From positions 7,511,501 through 7,575,500 of the forward strand of contig PUFA01000068.1 in assembly GCA_003508835.1 (NCBI GenBank): a stretch of 64,000 nt of DNA, in the 5' to 3' direction. The first letter of the stretch is position 1. Every line of letters starts with the position of its first letter. Made by a program: the position numbers and the translations under genes. Source of the DNA: Eonycteris spelaea. Taxonomy: Eukaryota; Chordata; Mammalia; Chiroptera; Pteropodidae. Positions 47,125 to 58,257 of the stretch are shown here, piece by piece. Under the pieces are notes generated by a model that saw nothing but the letters and a program-made list of their open reading frames with translations, was not told the origin of the DNA and ran no database searches.

Positions 47125-47790
47125 TTAAAACTTCTGATCATCTCCAACAGCTATCACCCTAGTTCAAGCCACTTGTCAACCCTTTCCTAGACAGCTGTAC
47201 AGCTTCCTGACTGGTGTCCCTGCTTAGCCAAAATGAAGTCTTTAAATTTAACTCAGATCATCTTATTCTCCCATTCAAAACACCCCAATGGCTCGTACTT
47301 GAAATAAATTCTGAGCTCCTCACACATAGCCCAGAAGGACTTTCAGGTTTGGCCCCTGCCCACCTCTGTATTTTCCATCTGTCTGTTTCTCCATCACACA
47401 TCTCTCTACCATATGGTCCATGTTTTACTGCCCACACACCTGACTCCTCACTCCTGGGAAACTTTGGTTTTTCTAAATGTTCTCCCTCTGTCATTTTAAT
47501 TTCAGTAACCTCCTTTCATTCAGATGCCTCCTTAGAGGAGGTATCTCATCCTATTTCCTAACAAATCTCCCTTCTCTGTTACTTTTAAACATAATACCCT
47601 AACTTATTTTTCTTTAAAGCATTTATTACTGTCTCAAATATTATATGCTATTTATTTATTTACTTATTTACCATTATGGTTTAAGCCTAATAAGGCTTAA
47701 AGTTTACCATTGTGTCTCTAGCTCCTCGAACAAAATTTGTCACATAAAAGATTGATGTATTTTGATGGATTGAATGAATGAATAAAATCA
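47125..47790 (+). mobile_element. L2, 3' part
   Basis: 'ctgactggtgtccctgctta', 'caaaacaccccaatggctcg', 'ggtttggcccctgcccacct', 'tcctccttagaggaggtatc'-like block, 'gcatttattactgtctcaaa', end 'gattgaatgaatgaataaaa'. Both frames here (47214-47561 plus, 47258-47494 minus) are by-products of this element. Confidence 0.85.
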
Positions 47791-47924
47791 TCTTTCTAAT
47801 TCCAAATGTGATCTTCTGCACATGCTAGATGTTTCTCAACCCGGGGTACTGTAAGAAATTCTCTAGGTCTTCTAAACCTGGAGTGAGATCCTGGAGTGTA
47901 CCTAATAGAGAAAAGTAGCTTCCA

Positions 47925-48160
47925 TCTTTAGCTCTGGAGTAAGTATGAGTTTGAATCTCAGACTTACTTACTGTGTGACTCTACACCAGAGACAATCTCA
48001 CTTGGCTTTTGACACCAGTCCTTATTCACATCGTCAGTTTTGTAGTCATTATGTACTCATCTATGATGCCTATGGACTTAGAAATTCTGTGAGAAGAATT
48101 ATTTACTAAGCACCAAGTACAATGTCTTGTCAATAGTATGTCCTCAAAGTTTAGCTATTT
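47925..48160 (+). repeat. MIR SINE, divergent 3' half
   Basis: 'tagctctggagtaagtatga', 'gtttgaatctcagacttact', 'tactgtgtgactctacacca', then 'tgagaagaattatttactaa'. Confidence 0.6.
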
Positions 48161-48239
48161 ACCTGAATTTGATGCTCCTCTTATGTTCTTTTCTTTCCTT
48201 TATCCCTCTCTCTCTCGCTTTTGCTTATAGAGACATGTT

Positions 48240-48466
48240 AAATCCCCCTCCCCACTTCTTGTCTTTGTCCTCTAGCATAAAGATGATGGATAATTAGAGA
48301 ATTGAAAGAAAGATAGCTACCAGAGAAGAGAGAGAGGAGGGAGGTAGATGGGGTATAGGGGGTCAAATATGTGGTGACTGAAAGAAATCAAACTATGGGA
48401 GGTGAACACACAGTGTAAATATATAAAGTTAAAACTTATTGGATTTTGTTAACCAATATCACCATT

Positions 48467-48517
<51 letters not shown>

Positions 48518-48540
48518 AAAAAGTTGAAATGATCTGGAAA
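48240..48540 (+). mobile_element. L1 3' end
   Basis: 'ggggtatagggggtcaaata', 'tatgtggtgactgaaagaaa', 'ggaggtgaacacacagtgta' and 'gttaaccaatatcaccatta' match an L1 3' UTR terminus that I associate with non-primate placental mammals. The tail holds a CA microsatellite and A-rich sequence. Subfamily unconfirmed. Confidence 0.6.
48468..48513. repeat. (CA)n microsatellite in an L1 tail
   Basis: Pure CA run of about 22 units directly after the L1 terminus, then 'aaaataaaaag'. Probably grew from the L1 tail. Confidence 0.95.
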
Positions 48541-48569
48541 AAAGAAAAGAAAGAAAAAAATGATAGCGC

Positions 48570-48735
48570 CACATGGATGGTGTAAATTGTTGAATTAGGT
48601 CTGAGTGAATGGTCAACCTCTCTGGATCTCTCCTTCATGTGTCAAACATGGATGATACTAGAACTATGATGGGAATTAAAAATAATAGTGTAAAGCATCT
48701 AGCATGTGCCAATAAACCAGTTTAACTTCCTTCCA
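48570..48735 (+). repeat. MIR fragment
   Basis: 'ggtctgagtgaatggtcaac', 'ctctctggatctctccttca', 'gtaaagcatctagcatgtgc', then 'caataaaccag'. Confidence 0.6.
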
Positions 48736-48739
48736 TATT

Positions 48740-48935
48740 TAAGTATATGGTTAAGGGTACATGCTCTCATACCGATTGCCTTGGCTCAAAGCCTACTCCC
48801 ATTACTTATACACTCTGGAACTCCCATGTGAGTCACTTAAGCTGTGCCTCAGTATCCTCATCAGTAAAAGGGGTATGAAAGTATCTACATCACAGTGTAG
48901 GGTCCAACAACTAGTAAATTCTAAACATGCACACA
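48740..48935 (+). repeat. MIR SINE
   Basis: 'atggttaagggtacatgctc', 'gtgagtcacttaagctgtgc', 'ctcagtatcctcatcagtaa', 'aaggggtatgaaagtatcta'. It lies directly behind another plus-strand MIR. Confidence 0.75.
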
Positions 48936-49884
48936 TATTTGTGGATATTAGTGGACACGGAGGTGTTATTAAAAATAAATAAATAAAAGCCCACTCTGAT
49001 ATTTTTATTTCTCTGAATGTTGGAAACTCTCCTTCATCTTTCTCCTATGAAACCTCCTGATCCCCTGATCTTTCAGCTTATTTCATGTCTTTAATCTCTC
49101 ATTGGAAAATATGTCTTTCTCCTCACATTCAATATTTCTTTGTGCCATTATGAGCTGTAACTAGAGGCTTCAGTCTGTATGAATGATTCTTTATCAAATA
49201 AAGCTGAGTTACATTGTGCTCTTGGGAACAAAAGCTGAACTTTGGTGTTTTTTTTTTTTTTTATCAAATCATATTTATTATGATCCTGTGTTCCCGGCAG
49301 CATGCTATTCTTTAAAATATTTCAAATATAGAAATTCCATAGCCCCCTATTGAGAGAGGCTTAAAGGCAATGCAAGAAAAAAAAAATGAAAACAACTGTT
49401 ATGTTATAGCAATGATTATGCAGTTCATTTTATTTAGTTTTAAAATACCCTCCATGTAGTTGACATTTTATACGATTACTATATTGGGAGAAATTGAATT
49501 ATGTATTTCTGTATCTCCTTCCTAGCTCTGAGTCTTCTAAAAAAGTCATTTAATGTCTAATCATTCCATTTTCTCTAAATTTAAATTTTTATCAAGTAAT
49601 ACTTATTTACCAGTTGTTATTTGAAAAGGTCACTGAGGTGAATAATTTCTTAAGGAAATATGTAGTTGAAAAATAAACATTGCCCATCATTCTTATATTA
49701 AGTTTATATTGAATGCTTTAAAAGCCTTATCACTGTGTTAAGACTTTTGCCAGTCTTTACTCTTATACAAATAGTTACCTCTAATTTATCTATTAGTGAA
49801 GAATTAGTTATCTGTGTGCTCAGAAATTATTGTCTGCCTGTCTATCTTTCTGTTTGCCTAGTAGTGAAAACAATACCTTGGGGG
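48936..49884. other. Unassigned AT-rich sequence
   Basis: T tract at 49248-49262 and A tract near 49376. No recognisable element body at either. Confidence 0.55.
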
Positions 49885-50095
49885 CCATGGAGTTTTGCCA
49901 TAAGTGGTGAGTACTGACTCGCCACTCAACTGAGTTGCCTTGGGCACATTACTTGATAGTTCCAAGCCTTACTTTCTCCATCTGAAAAATGAACAAACAA
50001 TTTTTTACTTTGTAGGGTTGCTGTGAAGATGAAAGATAACTGTTTGTCTAAAGCACATAGCTTCTAGAAGATAATGTAAATAATAGGTCTTTTTA
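49885..50095 (+). repeat. MIR SINE
   Basis: 'ttgccttgggcacattactt', 'ttactttctccatctgaaaa', 'gtagggttgctgtgaagatg', 'gtctaaagcacatagcttct'. Confidence 0.75.
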
Positions 50096-50949
50096 GCATT
50101 GCATACATTAATTTGACATAAAAATGTAAACACCTGGCTACTTCCCAGGAGAGCTTGTTTTCTGTAAAACAGTTATATAATACAACTAATAAAAAAGAAA
50201 TGGAAAAGACTCTCTGTGAGAGAGAAAGAAAATATTCTATCAAGAAGAAATAATTATTAAATCTAGCTCTCAGCTTCCAGGTGGCCAAGGTGCTAAGCAC
50301 AGTTTTCACTAACAGGAAAAATGCTATAACAGGCAGGAAACTATGTCTTGATAACAAGTCTAGACCACATTTAGCTTGTTAATCCCTAGACACAGAGCAC
50401 AAAAAGTTTAAGAATAAATGCCTGAATTATAGCTTTACAAGAAACTAGAAGCATTCTCGTAGTGTTTGATTTTGCCCAATTATATGTAGAAGAAATGAGT
50501 CTCAAAAGTTAAAGCAGTATGCTCAAGATTACATTCTAATAAGTGGCAGAAATAAATTTTTGACCCAGGATTTTGTTTATTGTGTTTTTTGTGTATTTTG
50601 TTTTGCCTTTGAGGCTATGCACAGAGAAAACATATAGTTTATAGATATTGTTTTCAGAGAACTAGGTTGAAGCTCAGTACACATCTACCTTTCATTAAGA
50701 TCTCAATGTAGTAACACAATGCCATCCTGTACTAGCAATAGAATTCCTTTCAAAAGATCTAAATGCTAACTTTCAATTTGTGTCTGATTCCACTGTTTGA
50801 AAAATTAGATATAGCATGTGATCTTTTTAAGTTTGCTTAGTGTATTTCCTGAAAAAAAAAAAAATTGATAGGTGACCATGTGCAAAATCTAGGTCTACAG
50901 GAATCATTCACTACACTAGAACCATGAATATCAGGCATAGTAAACTTAT
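50096..50949. other. Unassigned AT-rich sequence
   Basis: Apart from the MIR piece at 50475-50585 nothing is recognised. The frame 50064-50357 shows no domain. Confidence 0.5.
50475..50585 (-). repeat. MIR fragment
   Basis: 'gaagaaatgagtctcaaaag', 'agtatgctcaagattacatt', 'ctaataagtggcagaaataa', 'tttgacccagga': reverse MIR. Confidence 0.65.
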
Positions 50950-51160
50950 AGGTAGAGATTTTATTTGTTCAGTTAACACATATCTGTCTAGTGCCTAAGT
51001 TCCACTTACTATTATGAACTTGGAAGGAAAAACTGATAAATAAAGCACAGTGAACACTTTTGAAGACATCACAGTCTGTCCACAAAGACTGGTGGTTAAA
51101 CAGATAGGTACAAATCATTGTAATCAATGCCAACTAATTATAATTTAAACCATATGTTTA
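50950..51160 (-). repeat. L2 3'-end fragment
   Basis: 'gttcagttaacacatatctg', 'tctagtgcctaagttccact', 'gaagacatcacagtctgtcc', 'aaacagataggtacaaatca'. Confidence 0.6.
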
Positions 51161-51224
51161 TTGCTAGCTTAATAAAATATAGGTGATCTATGGCCAGTTC
51201 AGCAGCCCAAAATAGCCATCAAGA

Positions 51225-51905
51225 ACTGTTGTAGGTGGGGAGGCCCAAGAAACAGACTCGGCGATTGAATTTAGCTTGATTATTAGAGAGTGCTTTGGGG
51301 ATTAACATTGTGGAAGGGAAAGGAAAGAGGCAGCATTGGGCAGAGGGAGAAGTCAAGCCATGTTGGAGGCCAAAAGACAATCTCAGCTGACCCCCATGAA
51401 GAATTCTGCTGGTTGGATGACCCTTCAAAGCTGTATCGGGATGAGAAGGCTGAAATCATGTAGCCTCTGATCCCAGCTGTCATGGGTTATCAGCCACCCT
51501 AGGAAAAGAATGTGGCCTTAGAATAAGTAACTCTGTGCAGCTGAGACAATCCCAAAAGGACTGAAGGTTGAGGGCTGCCTGTCAGAGGCCCACGCATTAG
51601 CAGGGGTAATTATCTTTCGTTCTGGCAGTGAGGTCTAGGCAGCGCATCCCAGCATCCACCATGGAGACCTGAACTCTGCATCCTTCTCTTCCACCATCCT
51701 CAGAATGTTGCCTTTTGTCCTCAAAAAATCTTTAATGCTTACAAGATAGCTACCAAGCTTCAAATATGACATTTCCACGCAAGAGCATACAAAACAGAAA
51801 GGAAAGGAATTATTATTTCCCACTATTCTTTATCTTATCAGACAAAATCTTTCCAAAAGAGTTGCTGAAAAATTCTCCCTATATGTCACTGGCCATAACT
51901 ACTGC
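51225..51905. repeat. Probable LTR-like dispersed repeat(s), unassigned
   Basis: 'ggcccaagaaacagactcgg', 'attagagagtgctttgggga', 'gctggttggatgacccttca', 'cccaaaaggactgaaggttg', then 'cactggccataactactgcc' after about 51735. The order resembles old LTR-type mammalian repeats, possibly two joined pieces. Family and strand not fixed. It ends about 50 bp before an MLT1. Confidence 0.4.
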
Positions 51906-51953
51906 CAGGATTCAGTTAAGAATTGTTATCCCAAAAAGACAGGATAATGGCCA

Positions 51954-52312
51954 TATGGACTAAATGTTTGTGTCCCTCAAAATTTATATGTTGAAACCTA
52001 ATCCTCAGTGTGGTGGTATTTGAAGGTGGGCCTTTGGGAGGCAATTAGGTTATAAGGTTAGAACCCTCAAGAGTGAGATTAATGCCCTTATAAAAGAGAC
52101 TCCAGAGAGCTACCTCATCCCTTCTACCATGTGTGGACACAGAGAGAAAATGGCTGTTTATGATCCGGAAAGCAGGCTCTCACCAGACACTGAATCTGCC
52201 AGCACCTTGATCTAGGACTTCCCAGCTTCCAGAGTTGTGAGGAACAAATATTTCTCATTTAATTCATCCAGTCTATTACCGTTTCTAACAGCAGCGTAAA
52301 TAAATTAAGATA
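51954..52312 (+). mobile_element. MLT1-type (MaLR) solo LTR
   Basis: Full-length-like sense LTR: 'tatggactaaatgtttgtgt', 'atgttgaaacctaatcctca', 'gtgggcctttgggaggcaat', 'taatgcccttataaaagaga', 'ctctcaccagacactgaatc', 'cagcaccttgatctaggact', 'gcttccagagttgtgaggaa'. The last part is worn. No internal sequence adjoins. Confidence 0.9.
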
Positions 52313-52439
52313 GGTAACCTGGGTCAGAACTGACCCTGCCACCCGAGTTGCATTGGGGATGGCACAGGGAAGAAGAGAATGCTCATGTGGTATCCATTTA
52401 AGGCTTCCATGTTCAGTTTTCTTTCAAGAGTTGTAATTC

Positions 52440-52620
52440 TGAGGCAAGTCTCTGAAGACTAACATTGCTCAACCTCAATTTCCTCTTCCACAAATTAGAA
52501 ATAATAGTAAAAATAAAACAGAAGTTATGGGAGATAATGAAGTTTAAACATGCTATAAATGTTAAGAATTAGGAGAGTAGTGGGTATTAGTAGTTAGCAG
52601 TGTTAATACTGCCTACTGAA
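52440..52620 (+). repeat. MIR-like fragment
   Basis: 'ctcaacctcaatttcctctt', 'ccacaaattagaaataatag', then 'aaacatgctataaatgttaa'. Weak. Confidence 0.4.
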
Positions 52621-52734
52621 ATTCATTAGTGTGACTATAAAAACAATGAGTCAATACAGACAGATTTCAATAAAACATGCCATTCATTCGGACATGATAA
52701 AAACACTCATTAATACTTTCTGTACAGTAATCTC

Positions 52735-53245
52735 TGCCAGTCAAACTTGAACCTGTTTTCTTTCTGGTTAAATATTTTCAAAGAACCCTCAGACTTTTGT
52801 TAAAGTTAAACCCCTCACACTAGCAGACAGAGGTTTCCCAGCCATGCCCCTATTTCTCTCCTTAGTCCATATCTCCTAAACCCTCATTTACTCTTCTCCA
52901 GTCACAATATCCTATAGTTCCGCATAGGCATCGAATTGTTTCCCATATATGGTCTTTTTGCCTCAAATGCCTGCTCTATACCTACTTCCCTGCTACCTCT
53001 TTATCCTTGACACTGCTGAAGCATCTCTTTCCATTGCATGTCTCCTTGACCCTCCCTCAAATTGAGATACTGGTCCTCAAGCTTGCCCTGTGGACATCAC
53101 TATTAGAGCAACTTTACACTTCGTTGTTTTCTTTTTTATATCTTCACTGTGAAACTCTGATCTCCTTAATGTCAGGAAATACCTGATGGCAGGAGTCTGA
53201 TTTGTCTCTGCCCACTGGGTGTTTAACATGTTCTCAGTAAATGTG
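52735..53245 (+). mobile_element. L2, 3' part
   Basis: 'tttgcctcaaatgcctgctc', 'ctgctacctctttatccttg', 'cactgtgaaactctgatctc', 'ctgatggcaggagtctgatt', 'gtttaacatgttctcagtaa'. It ends in a TG-rich minisatellite. Confidence 0.7.
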
Positions 53246-53294
53246 TGTGTGTGTTTTAATGTGTGTGTGTTTTAATGTGTGTGTGTGTTTTAAA
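53240..53294. repeat. Minisatellite, about 18 bp x 3
   Basis: Three units of the form 'atgtgtgtgtgtgtttta' (53240-53294), apparently grown from the TG end of the L2. Confidence 0.85.
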
Positions 53295-53344
53295 TGGAGA
53301 CACTGCAAGCCACATCTCAATATAGTTTGTAGATACCCAATGTT

Positions 53345-53560
53345 ATTAAGAGCATAGAAAATTGAAATCGGGAGGCCTGAATTTGATCCTGGCTTTATCA
53401 TTTTCAAGTACTATGACCTCTAGAAAATAGTTCACCTCTGTTAAATTAAAACAAAATAAGAAAACCTAATATGAAAAATCATAAAAGATATCCAAGAGTG
53501 CCAGGTACAGAACAAACACTCAAAAATTTAGTCATGATGTTGATGATTGTAATGATGGGA
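53345..53560 (+). repeat. MIR SINE
   Basis: 'ttaagagcatagaaaattga', 'ggcctgaatttgatcctggc', 'ctatgacctctagaaaatag', 'gtgccaggtacagaacaaac'. Confidence 0.75.
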
Positions 53561-53714
53561 GGAAGAAATTCGTAGATAAGTATCAAATGCCTCATATCCT
53601 CTGCTATCTGTTGCATGTCAAATATTACTTTGAATTGTTATTTGACTCCAGAAAATGTACAGGATTTATTATGTTTGACATATAATAGATCAATAATCAT
53701 TGATTAATAATAGA

Positions 53715-53955
53715 TAGCTAATGTATACATAAGACTTATGACGTGCCAAACTGTGTTCAAAAGGATTTTCATAAACATTCTAATCCTCATTGATCCTTGA
53801 GATATTTACCATTATTATTCCTATTTTTGTAGATCAGGAAACTAAGGCACATATAGAGTTTAAATTATTTACCCTACTGTTAAGTGGCAGAGAAGGGATT
53901 CGAACCTAAGCAGTCAAGTTTCAGAATCATTCTCTTTATTATTATACTATCATGA
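53715..53955 (-). repeat. MIR SINE, nearly full length
   Basis: 'acgtgccaaactgtgttcaa', 'attctaatcctcattgatcc', 'tagatcaggaaactaaggca', 'agtggcagagaagggattcg', 'aacctaagcagtcaagtttc'. Confidence 0.85.
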
Positions 53956-55224
53956 ATGAGTAAGTGAATGAATAAACCTCATTAGTTGAACATATTCAGA
54001 AAAGGGATTTATGAGTTTTATTCTCAAATTCAGTGTAATTTAAATTTCTCAGTCTATTCCTATGCTCCCTTTTCCTTTGAGCAACATTTTGTGTTGCTTC
54101 TACTTTCAATTTCCTCACAGATTTACCATGAAGTATAAATGTATCACATGGAATATGATGCTAGAACTAAAAAGGTCAAAGTACCTCATCTGTTTCACAA
54201 TTGAGAATATACAGATTGGGATATTAGATCAGATCGGTCTTGTTGTTTGGGACCTACTCTATAGCCATGCAAATCTATCAGCAGCCCCATTTTGAAAGTT
54301 GCGTATGACCCTGGGCCAGGCTGATCAGGTGAAATGTTTACATCAGCCAAAAGGAGCAAAGTCAAAGAGCAAATGTGAAACATGATAGGGATCAGAAGCG
54401 AAATAATAAGTTGGTGAAGTAATAAAACGAAGGATAAAGTGTACCCATATATGGGAAAATGAGTCAGGTGCTGGAAAGCCACAATGATCCACAATAAATT
54501 GTGAAGGGATCAGAGACAAGTCAGGGTAAGTGGTGCCATTAAGCCCATCATGGTGGTTCCTCTGTGAGGTCTATTTAAGACAGCAGGGAAATTTCTAAAC
54601 ATCTTAGTTTCCCCTAATAAGCCATTATAAATTTGTTTTCAATGAATTTATCTAAACCACATCTTAAAATGTTAGCAAATTTAGCCAGAGGCTAAGTCAA
54701 GAGGGATGATAACTTTAAAATCATCTATTTATTCCTTCATTTTAAAATAAATTAGCTCAGCCTAAAAAAAATCAAGAACTTTGTCCATAATCACTCAATT
54801 AAAGTAATATACTTTACCAGATTATAGCTGCTGTAGGAAGTGAGACATCCTCTTACTCATCCTAAACTTAATGTTTTTAATTTTCAAAGATCCGCCCTCC
54901 CCCACCAACCTACTTTGGGAATATTATAATTGAGTAATATGTCAAAATTCTCATAAAGATATAATCTCTAGACTTGCATGTAAAAGCCCTTAATTTATGA
55001 AAAATGACTTTTTAACATTTCAGAGAGGAGCTATCCATTCATGAACAAATGATTGAATGTACATAATGAATTTCAGTTGAATAAATGCAGAGTGGCAATA
55101 TCATCATGGTTACCTTCTGATTGCTACTGAAGGACTTCAAAATGTGTGCTGCAAGTAGAGACATCACTGGTAATTGGGACTGGATTATACTTCCCAGTAT
55201 CATCATAATATAATAATTATGGCT
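53956..55224. other. Unassigned sequence
   Basis: No clear repeat or gene. The region 54060-54580 looks unique. The plus frame 54062-54295 and minus frame 54195-54494 overlap each other and have no domains. Confidence 0.45.
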
Positions 55225-55460
55225 GAAAAATAATAGGAACTCTCTTGTGCCCAGCAGTGTCATAAATGCTTCACCTACATGATATAATTTAATTCTTGCA
55301 AAAGTCCTGCAGGATATATCTATTATAACTGTTTCATTGGTGAGGAAATCAAGGTTCAGAGAAGTTAAAAAGCTTACTTAAGTTTAAGTACCTTGTAGGT
55401 GAAGAGGCAAATATTGAATCATAGTCTACCTGATTCCATACCCAAGGGCCCTTAACCAGT
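55225..55460 (-). repeat. MIR SINE
   Basis: 'gtgcccagcagtgtcataaa', 'atgatataatttaattcttg', 'gtgaggaaatcaaggttcag', 'gtaggtgaagaggcaaatat', 'ctgattccatacccaagggc'. Confidence 0.8.
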
Positions 55461-55917
55461 ATGGCCTACTGGCTCTGAGTCCTTTCTCATTTTAGTCAGA
55501 TAAGACTCTGTTTTAAATCTTTCTTAATATACACATTCATTAAGTCTATTATAGTAACTCTATTCAAGTCATACTCCCACAATAGATAGTAAAGATAGAT
55601 GATGGATGATATTAGAGAAAGTAAGTGATCTAAGTATTAGGGCCTTGGTTGAGAAAAAGAAATTCCAAATGCAAGTTTGGACTTCAGCTTTTTCAAAGAT
55701 ATAACTTTAATAGCTAATTACATTTTTTAACTCTAGTTTCCTATCTATAAAATAGAGAAAAGATATTAATTATCAATTAAGCATGTATGTAAAGGTGAGG
55801 GAAGACATGATACAAATCATTCAAACTAATGGTGATGGGCAACCTTATCAACTGTAAATAAATATTAATGATAAAATAATAGTTATTAAAGATAAAAATA
55901 TCAACTAAAACATTTTT
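55461..55917. other. Unassigned AT-rich sequence, weak MIR trace
   Basis: A degraded plus-strand MIR may lie at 55690-55830 ('ctagtttcctatctataaaa'). The rest is unrecognised. Confidence 0.4.
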
Positions 55918-56078
55918 ATGCTATATAATAAAAATGCATATATGTGTATATTTTATATATATATGCCCACATTTATATGCTATATATATATACATACACA
56001 CATATGTGTGTGTGTATATATATACATATATATGTATGTATGTGTGTGTATATATATGCATATATATATATATATAAC

Positions 56079-56141
<63 letters not shown>

Positions 56142-56143
56142 CC
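55918..56143. repeat. Compound (TA)n/(TG)n/(CA)n microsatellite
   Basis: Alternating TA, TG, TA, CA and TA blocks, including CA at 56080-56104 and TA at about 56105-56140. TG blocks upstream (about 56006-56018 and 56037-56050) can pair with the CA block. All frames here are Tyr-Ile or Thr-His repeats and are artefacts. Confidence 0.95.
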
Positions 56144-56389
56144 ACAGCAACTGGTTGCAATATATTCCTAGAATGGTGATAAGTTGTCCTTTTTATGTTT
56201 TTACTCTTTAAGGCTTAACATTCTTAATAATAATAATGAAGATTATAATACACCTCAGAGATAGCTGATTATATGGATTAAGCCCACAAAAGCAATTAAA
56301 AGTACTTAGTAAAATTTTAAGAATCATTATGATCTGAACAAATGTTAGCTTAATTAGAATCCAAATTCATTAACCCTTTATCAGTGTTT

Positions 56390-57030
56390 CTGGGGCTTTT
56401 TCTGATACCAAGTGCTACTGTTGGGGGCAACCTAAGTGTGTCATTGCCCCAGTGGTACTGGGGGGCATCAGTGATTTTCAGCAATGCAGTACAGAATTAC
56501 AGATCAGAGAAGCTTAGGAAAAGTAAGATTAATTGAAGTACATTTCAAGAGAGAAACGAGCTTCACCAAGAATGGCTATAGTCTAACAGAGATGGGGAGG
56601 TGTGTCTTATATCTGAGCCATGATGGGTGGTTACAAGGGTGGTGATAGCAGAATGATATGTGAGGTCATTTTGATTGACAGTGGCTATTATATAACGTAT
56701 TGTTAACTGAGCATGTCCTTACCCAGCGTCCAGTCTGTTATAATTCTATTCATGTACTTCCGGGCATATACATGACATTGTAATGGCAGTAAAATGAGGT
56801 TGAGGTGAAATGAAGATCAGAGTACTCCTTACTGCACAAGCATTTGTGTCTGGCCTAAACTGGTTGCTATGCTCTGGTTATTTATTTCCTTGTACTCCAG
56901 GATGTAGGGGTATTGCTATTTAAAAAATGAGGTTTTTCTGGGAGTTCCCGGGGTGGCCTTTTGGGTTGGGCTGTCAGTGTTATCATTTGTATGGTTACAG
57001 AGCTGGGCCTTCATCCCCGTCTCTCATGGC
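56390..57030 (-). mobile_element. Probable ERV-type LTR or internal fragment
   Basis: I recognise a dispersed LTR-like text in reverse: 'agagagaaacgagcttcacc', 'tgggtggttacaagggtggt', 'gttaactgagcatgtcctta', 'gcagtaaaatgaggttgagg', 'gcacaagcatttgtgtctgg', 'ttatttatttccttgtactc'. The exact family is unknown. It lies directly 3' (element sense) of the split LTR. Confidence 0.45.
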
Positions 57031-57034
57031 TACC

Positions 57035-57372
57035 TAACTACCTAATACAACCAATTCTCCAATTCTCTAACACAAGTCAGGTGTCCAACAATGCAATTCA
57101 ATTCTGAGACTACCATCTGGAATTAGCATCAGATTCTAAAACTTGAAGGGCTCAGTCCACAAGTCCACCCCGACTTCAGTTGCCAGTCACAAGTCCTGGG
57201 CTACCTGTACTTCTTACCAATCAGTTATAAATCAGGGGTTCCCACAGGCCCTTCCTCAGGTTTGATAATTTGCTAGAACAACTTATGGAACTCAGGAAAA
57301 GCAGTTTACTTACTTTAACTTGTACATTATAAAGGATACAACTCAGGAACAGCCAAATGTAAAAGACGTTTA
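57035..57372 (-). mobile_element. ERV-type LTR, 3' part of a split copy
   Basis: On the minus strand this reads 'ggctgttcctgagttgtatc', 'ctttataatgtac' (the polyadenylation signal of the family, here mutated), 'ttctagcaaattatcaaacc', 'gtgggaacccctgatttata', 'gacttgtgactggcaactga', 'gggtggacttgtggactgag'. It is the R/U5 part of the LTR whose U3 part is at 58258-58745. Confidence 0.65.
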
Positions 57373-57582
57373 AGGATATTGCTGTCACAGGTTTGTGTAT
57401 CTGGTGCTTCAAAAGGCCGTTATTCAATAGATCAGAGTTTGGAGTAAGGAAAAGTTTATTGACAGAGAAGGTGTGAGGTGAAGATGAAAGCCCCAATTGT
57501 TCCTTAAATCCATCTTAAGAATGCCCCAAGTTCAGGTGGCCTGTATGTCCAGGGAAGGGCGAAAGTACTGGGCAAAACGTAG

Positions 57583-58032
57583 TGTTGTGGTGCGATCAAA
57601 TTTAAGGCCCACGGAGCCAATTGAGATTAATTATGAGCCTTTATTAGTCGGCTGGCGACCTATTCTCCCCTCTAGAGAATCAGCCCCGAGCCTCCAGAAG
57701 GAATAGCTTAAAAAGCCCCAAAACCCCCTCTAGCAAGCAAGCAGGTTTACAGAAGTAGAGGCTGGCCATAACAATCTTTATACGGGATAACTCTTAACAT
57801 TAGCACTATCTGCACAGTTCTTAACATCTAAACAATGCGAATTGGCCATTAAACAATGGAAGCAGAAGTTGGCCATTTGAAAATTTTCCACCCTTAACAG
57901 TAGGATCCAAGGAAGAGCTCTGAAATCTCCAAATGTCTTTGTTTCTGGGTTGGTCGCTCCGTGGACCCCTGCTGATCTGAGTCCATCCTGAGGTGCCTAT
58001 AAATCTGTAATAAACAATCATTGTTTTGCACA
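57583..58032 (-). mobile_element. Nested ERV-type LTR, about 450 bp
   Basis: Read on the minus strand it starts TGTGCAAAACAATG and ends ...CGCACCACAACA, so it has TG...CA ends. It has a TATA-like CCGTATAAAG (57775-57784) and, about 140 bp on, a polyadenylation signal CTAATAAAGGC (57636-57646). It differs from the host LTR. No matching target duplication and no internal genes adjoin. Family not named. The frame 57821-58033 lies inside it and is incidental. Confidence 0.55.
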
Positions 58033-58152
58033 CATTTCACCACCTCTTCTGGCAAAGACTCCTTCCAACTTGGGCTTTTTTTGCAAAATCATCAAGCCTA
58101 AAGCAGAATTCCTCTAGTCAATTAGCATATCTACAGCAAGAGTTGTTAGCCT

Positions 58153-58222
58153 GAGAGAGAGAAAGAGTGAGAATGAGAGGGAGGGTGGAAGGGGGGAGAG
58201 AGAGAGGGAGAGAGAGAGACAG
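58153..58222. repeat. GA-rich purine tract
   Basis: About 70 bases almost entirely G and A on the plus strand (GAGA, GGGAGGG, GGGGGG blocks), with rare T and C breaks. Confidence 0.95.
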
Positions 58223-58257
58223 AACGAGCCTGCTTGCACAAGATCATTTCACTCTGT

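Larger units (their letters stand above)
57373..58257. mobile_element. Insertion of about 885 bp splitting the LTR
   Basis: Sequence foreign to the surrounding LTR, placed between 'agccaaatgtaaaagacgtt' (57351-57370) and 'caaggcaaggtatgggg' (58258-58274). It contains another LTR (57583-58032), a GA-rich tract (58153-58222) and, at 57373-57582, a third LTR-like text with 'gtcaataaactttt' on the minus strand. gttta/gttac at the joints is at best a worn target duplication. Confidence 0.55.

Noticed and set aside
55918..56211. Tyr/Ile-rich frames on both strands
   Set aside because: Translation of the compound TA/TG/CA microsatellite.
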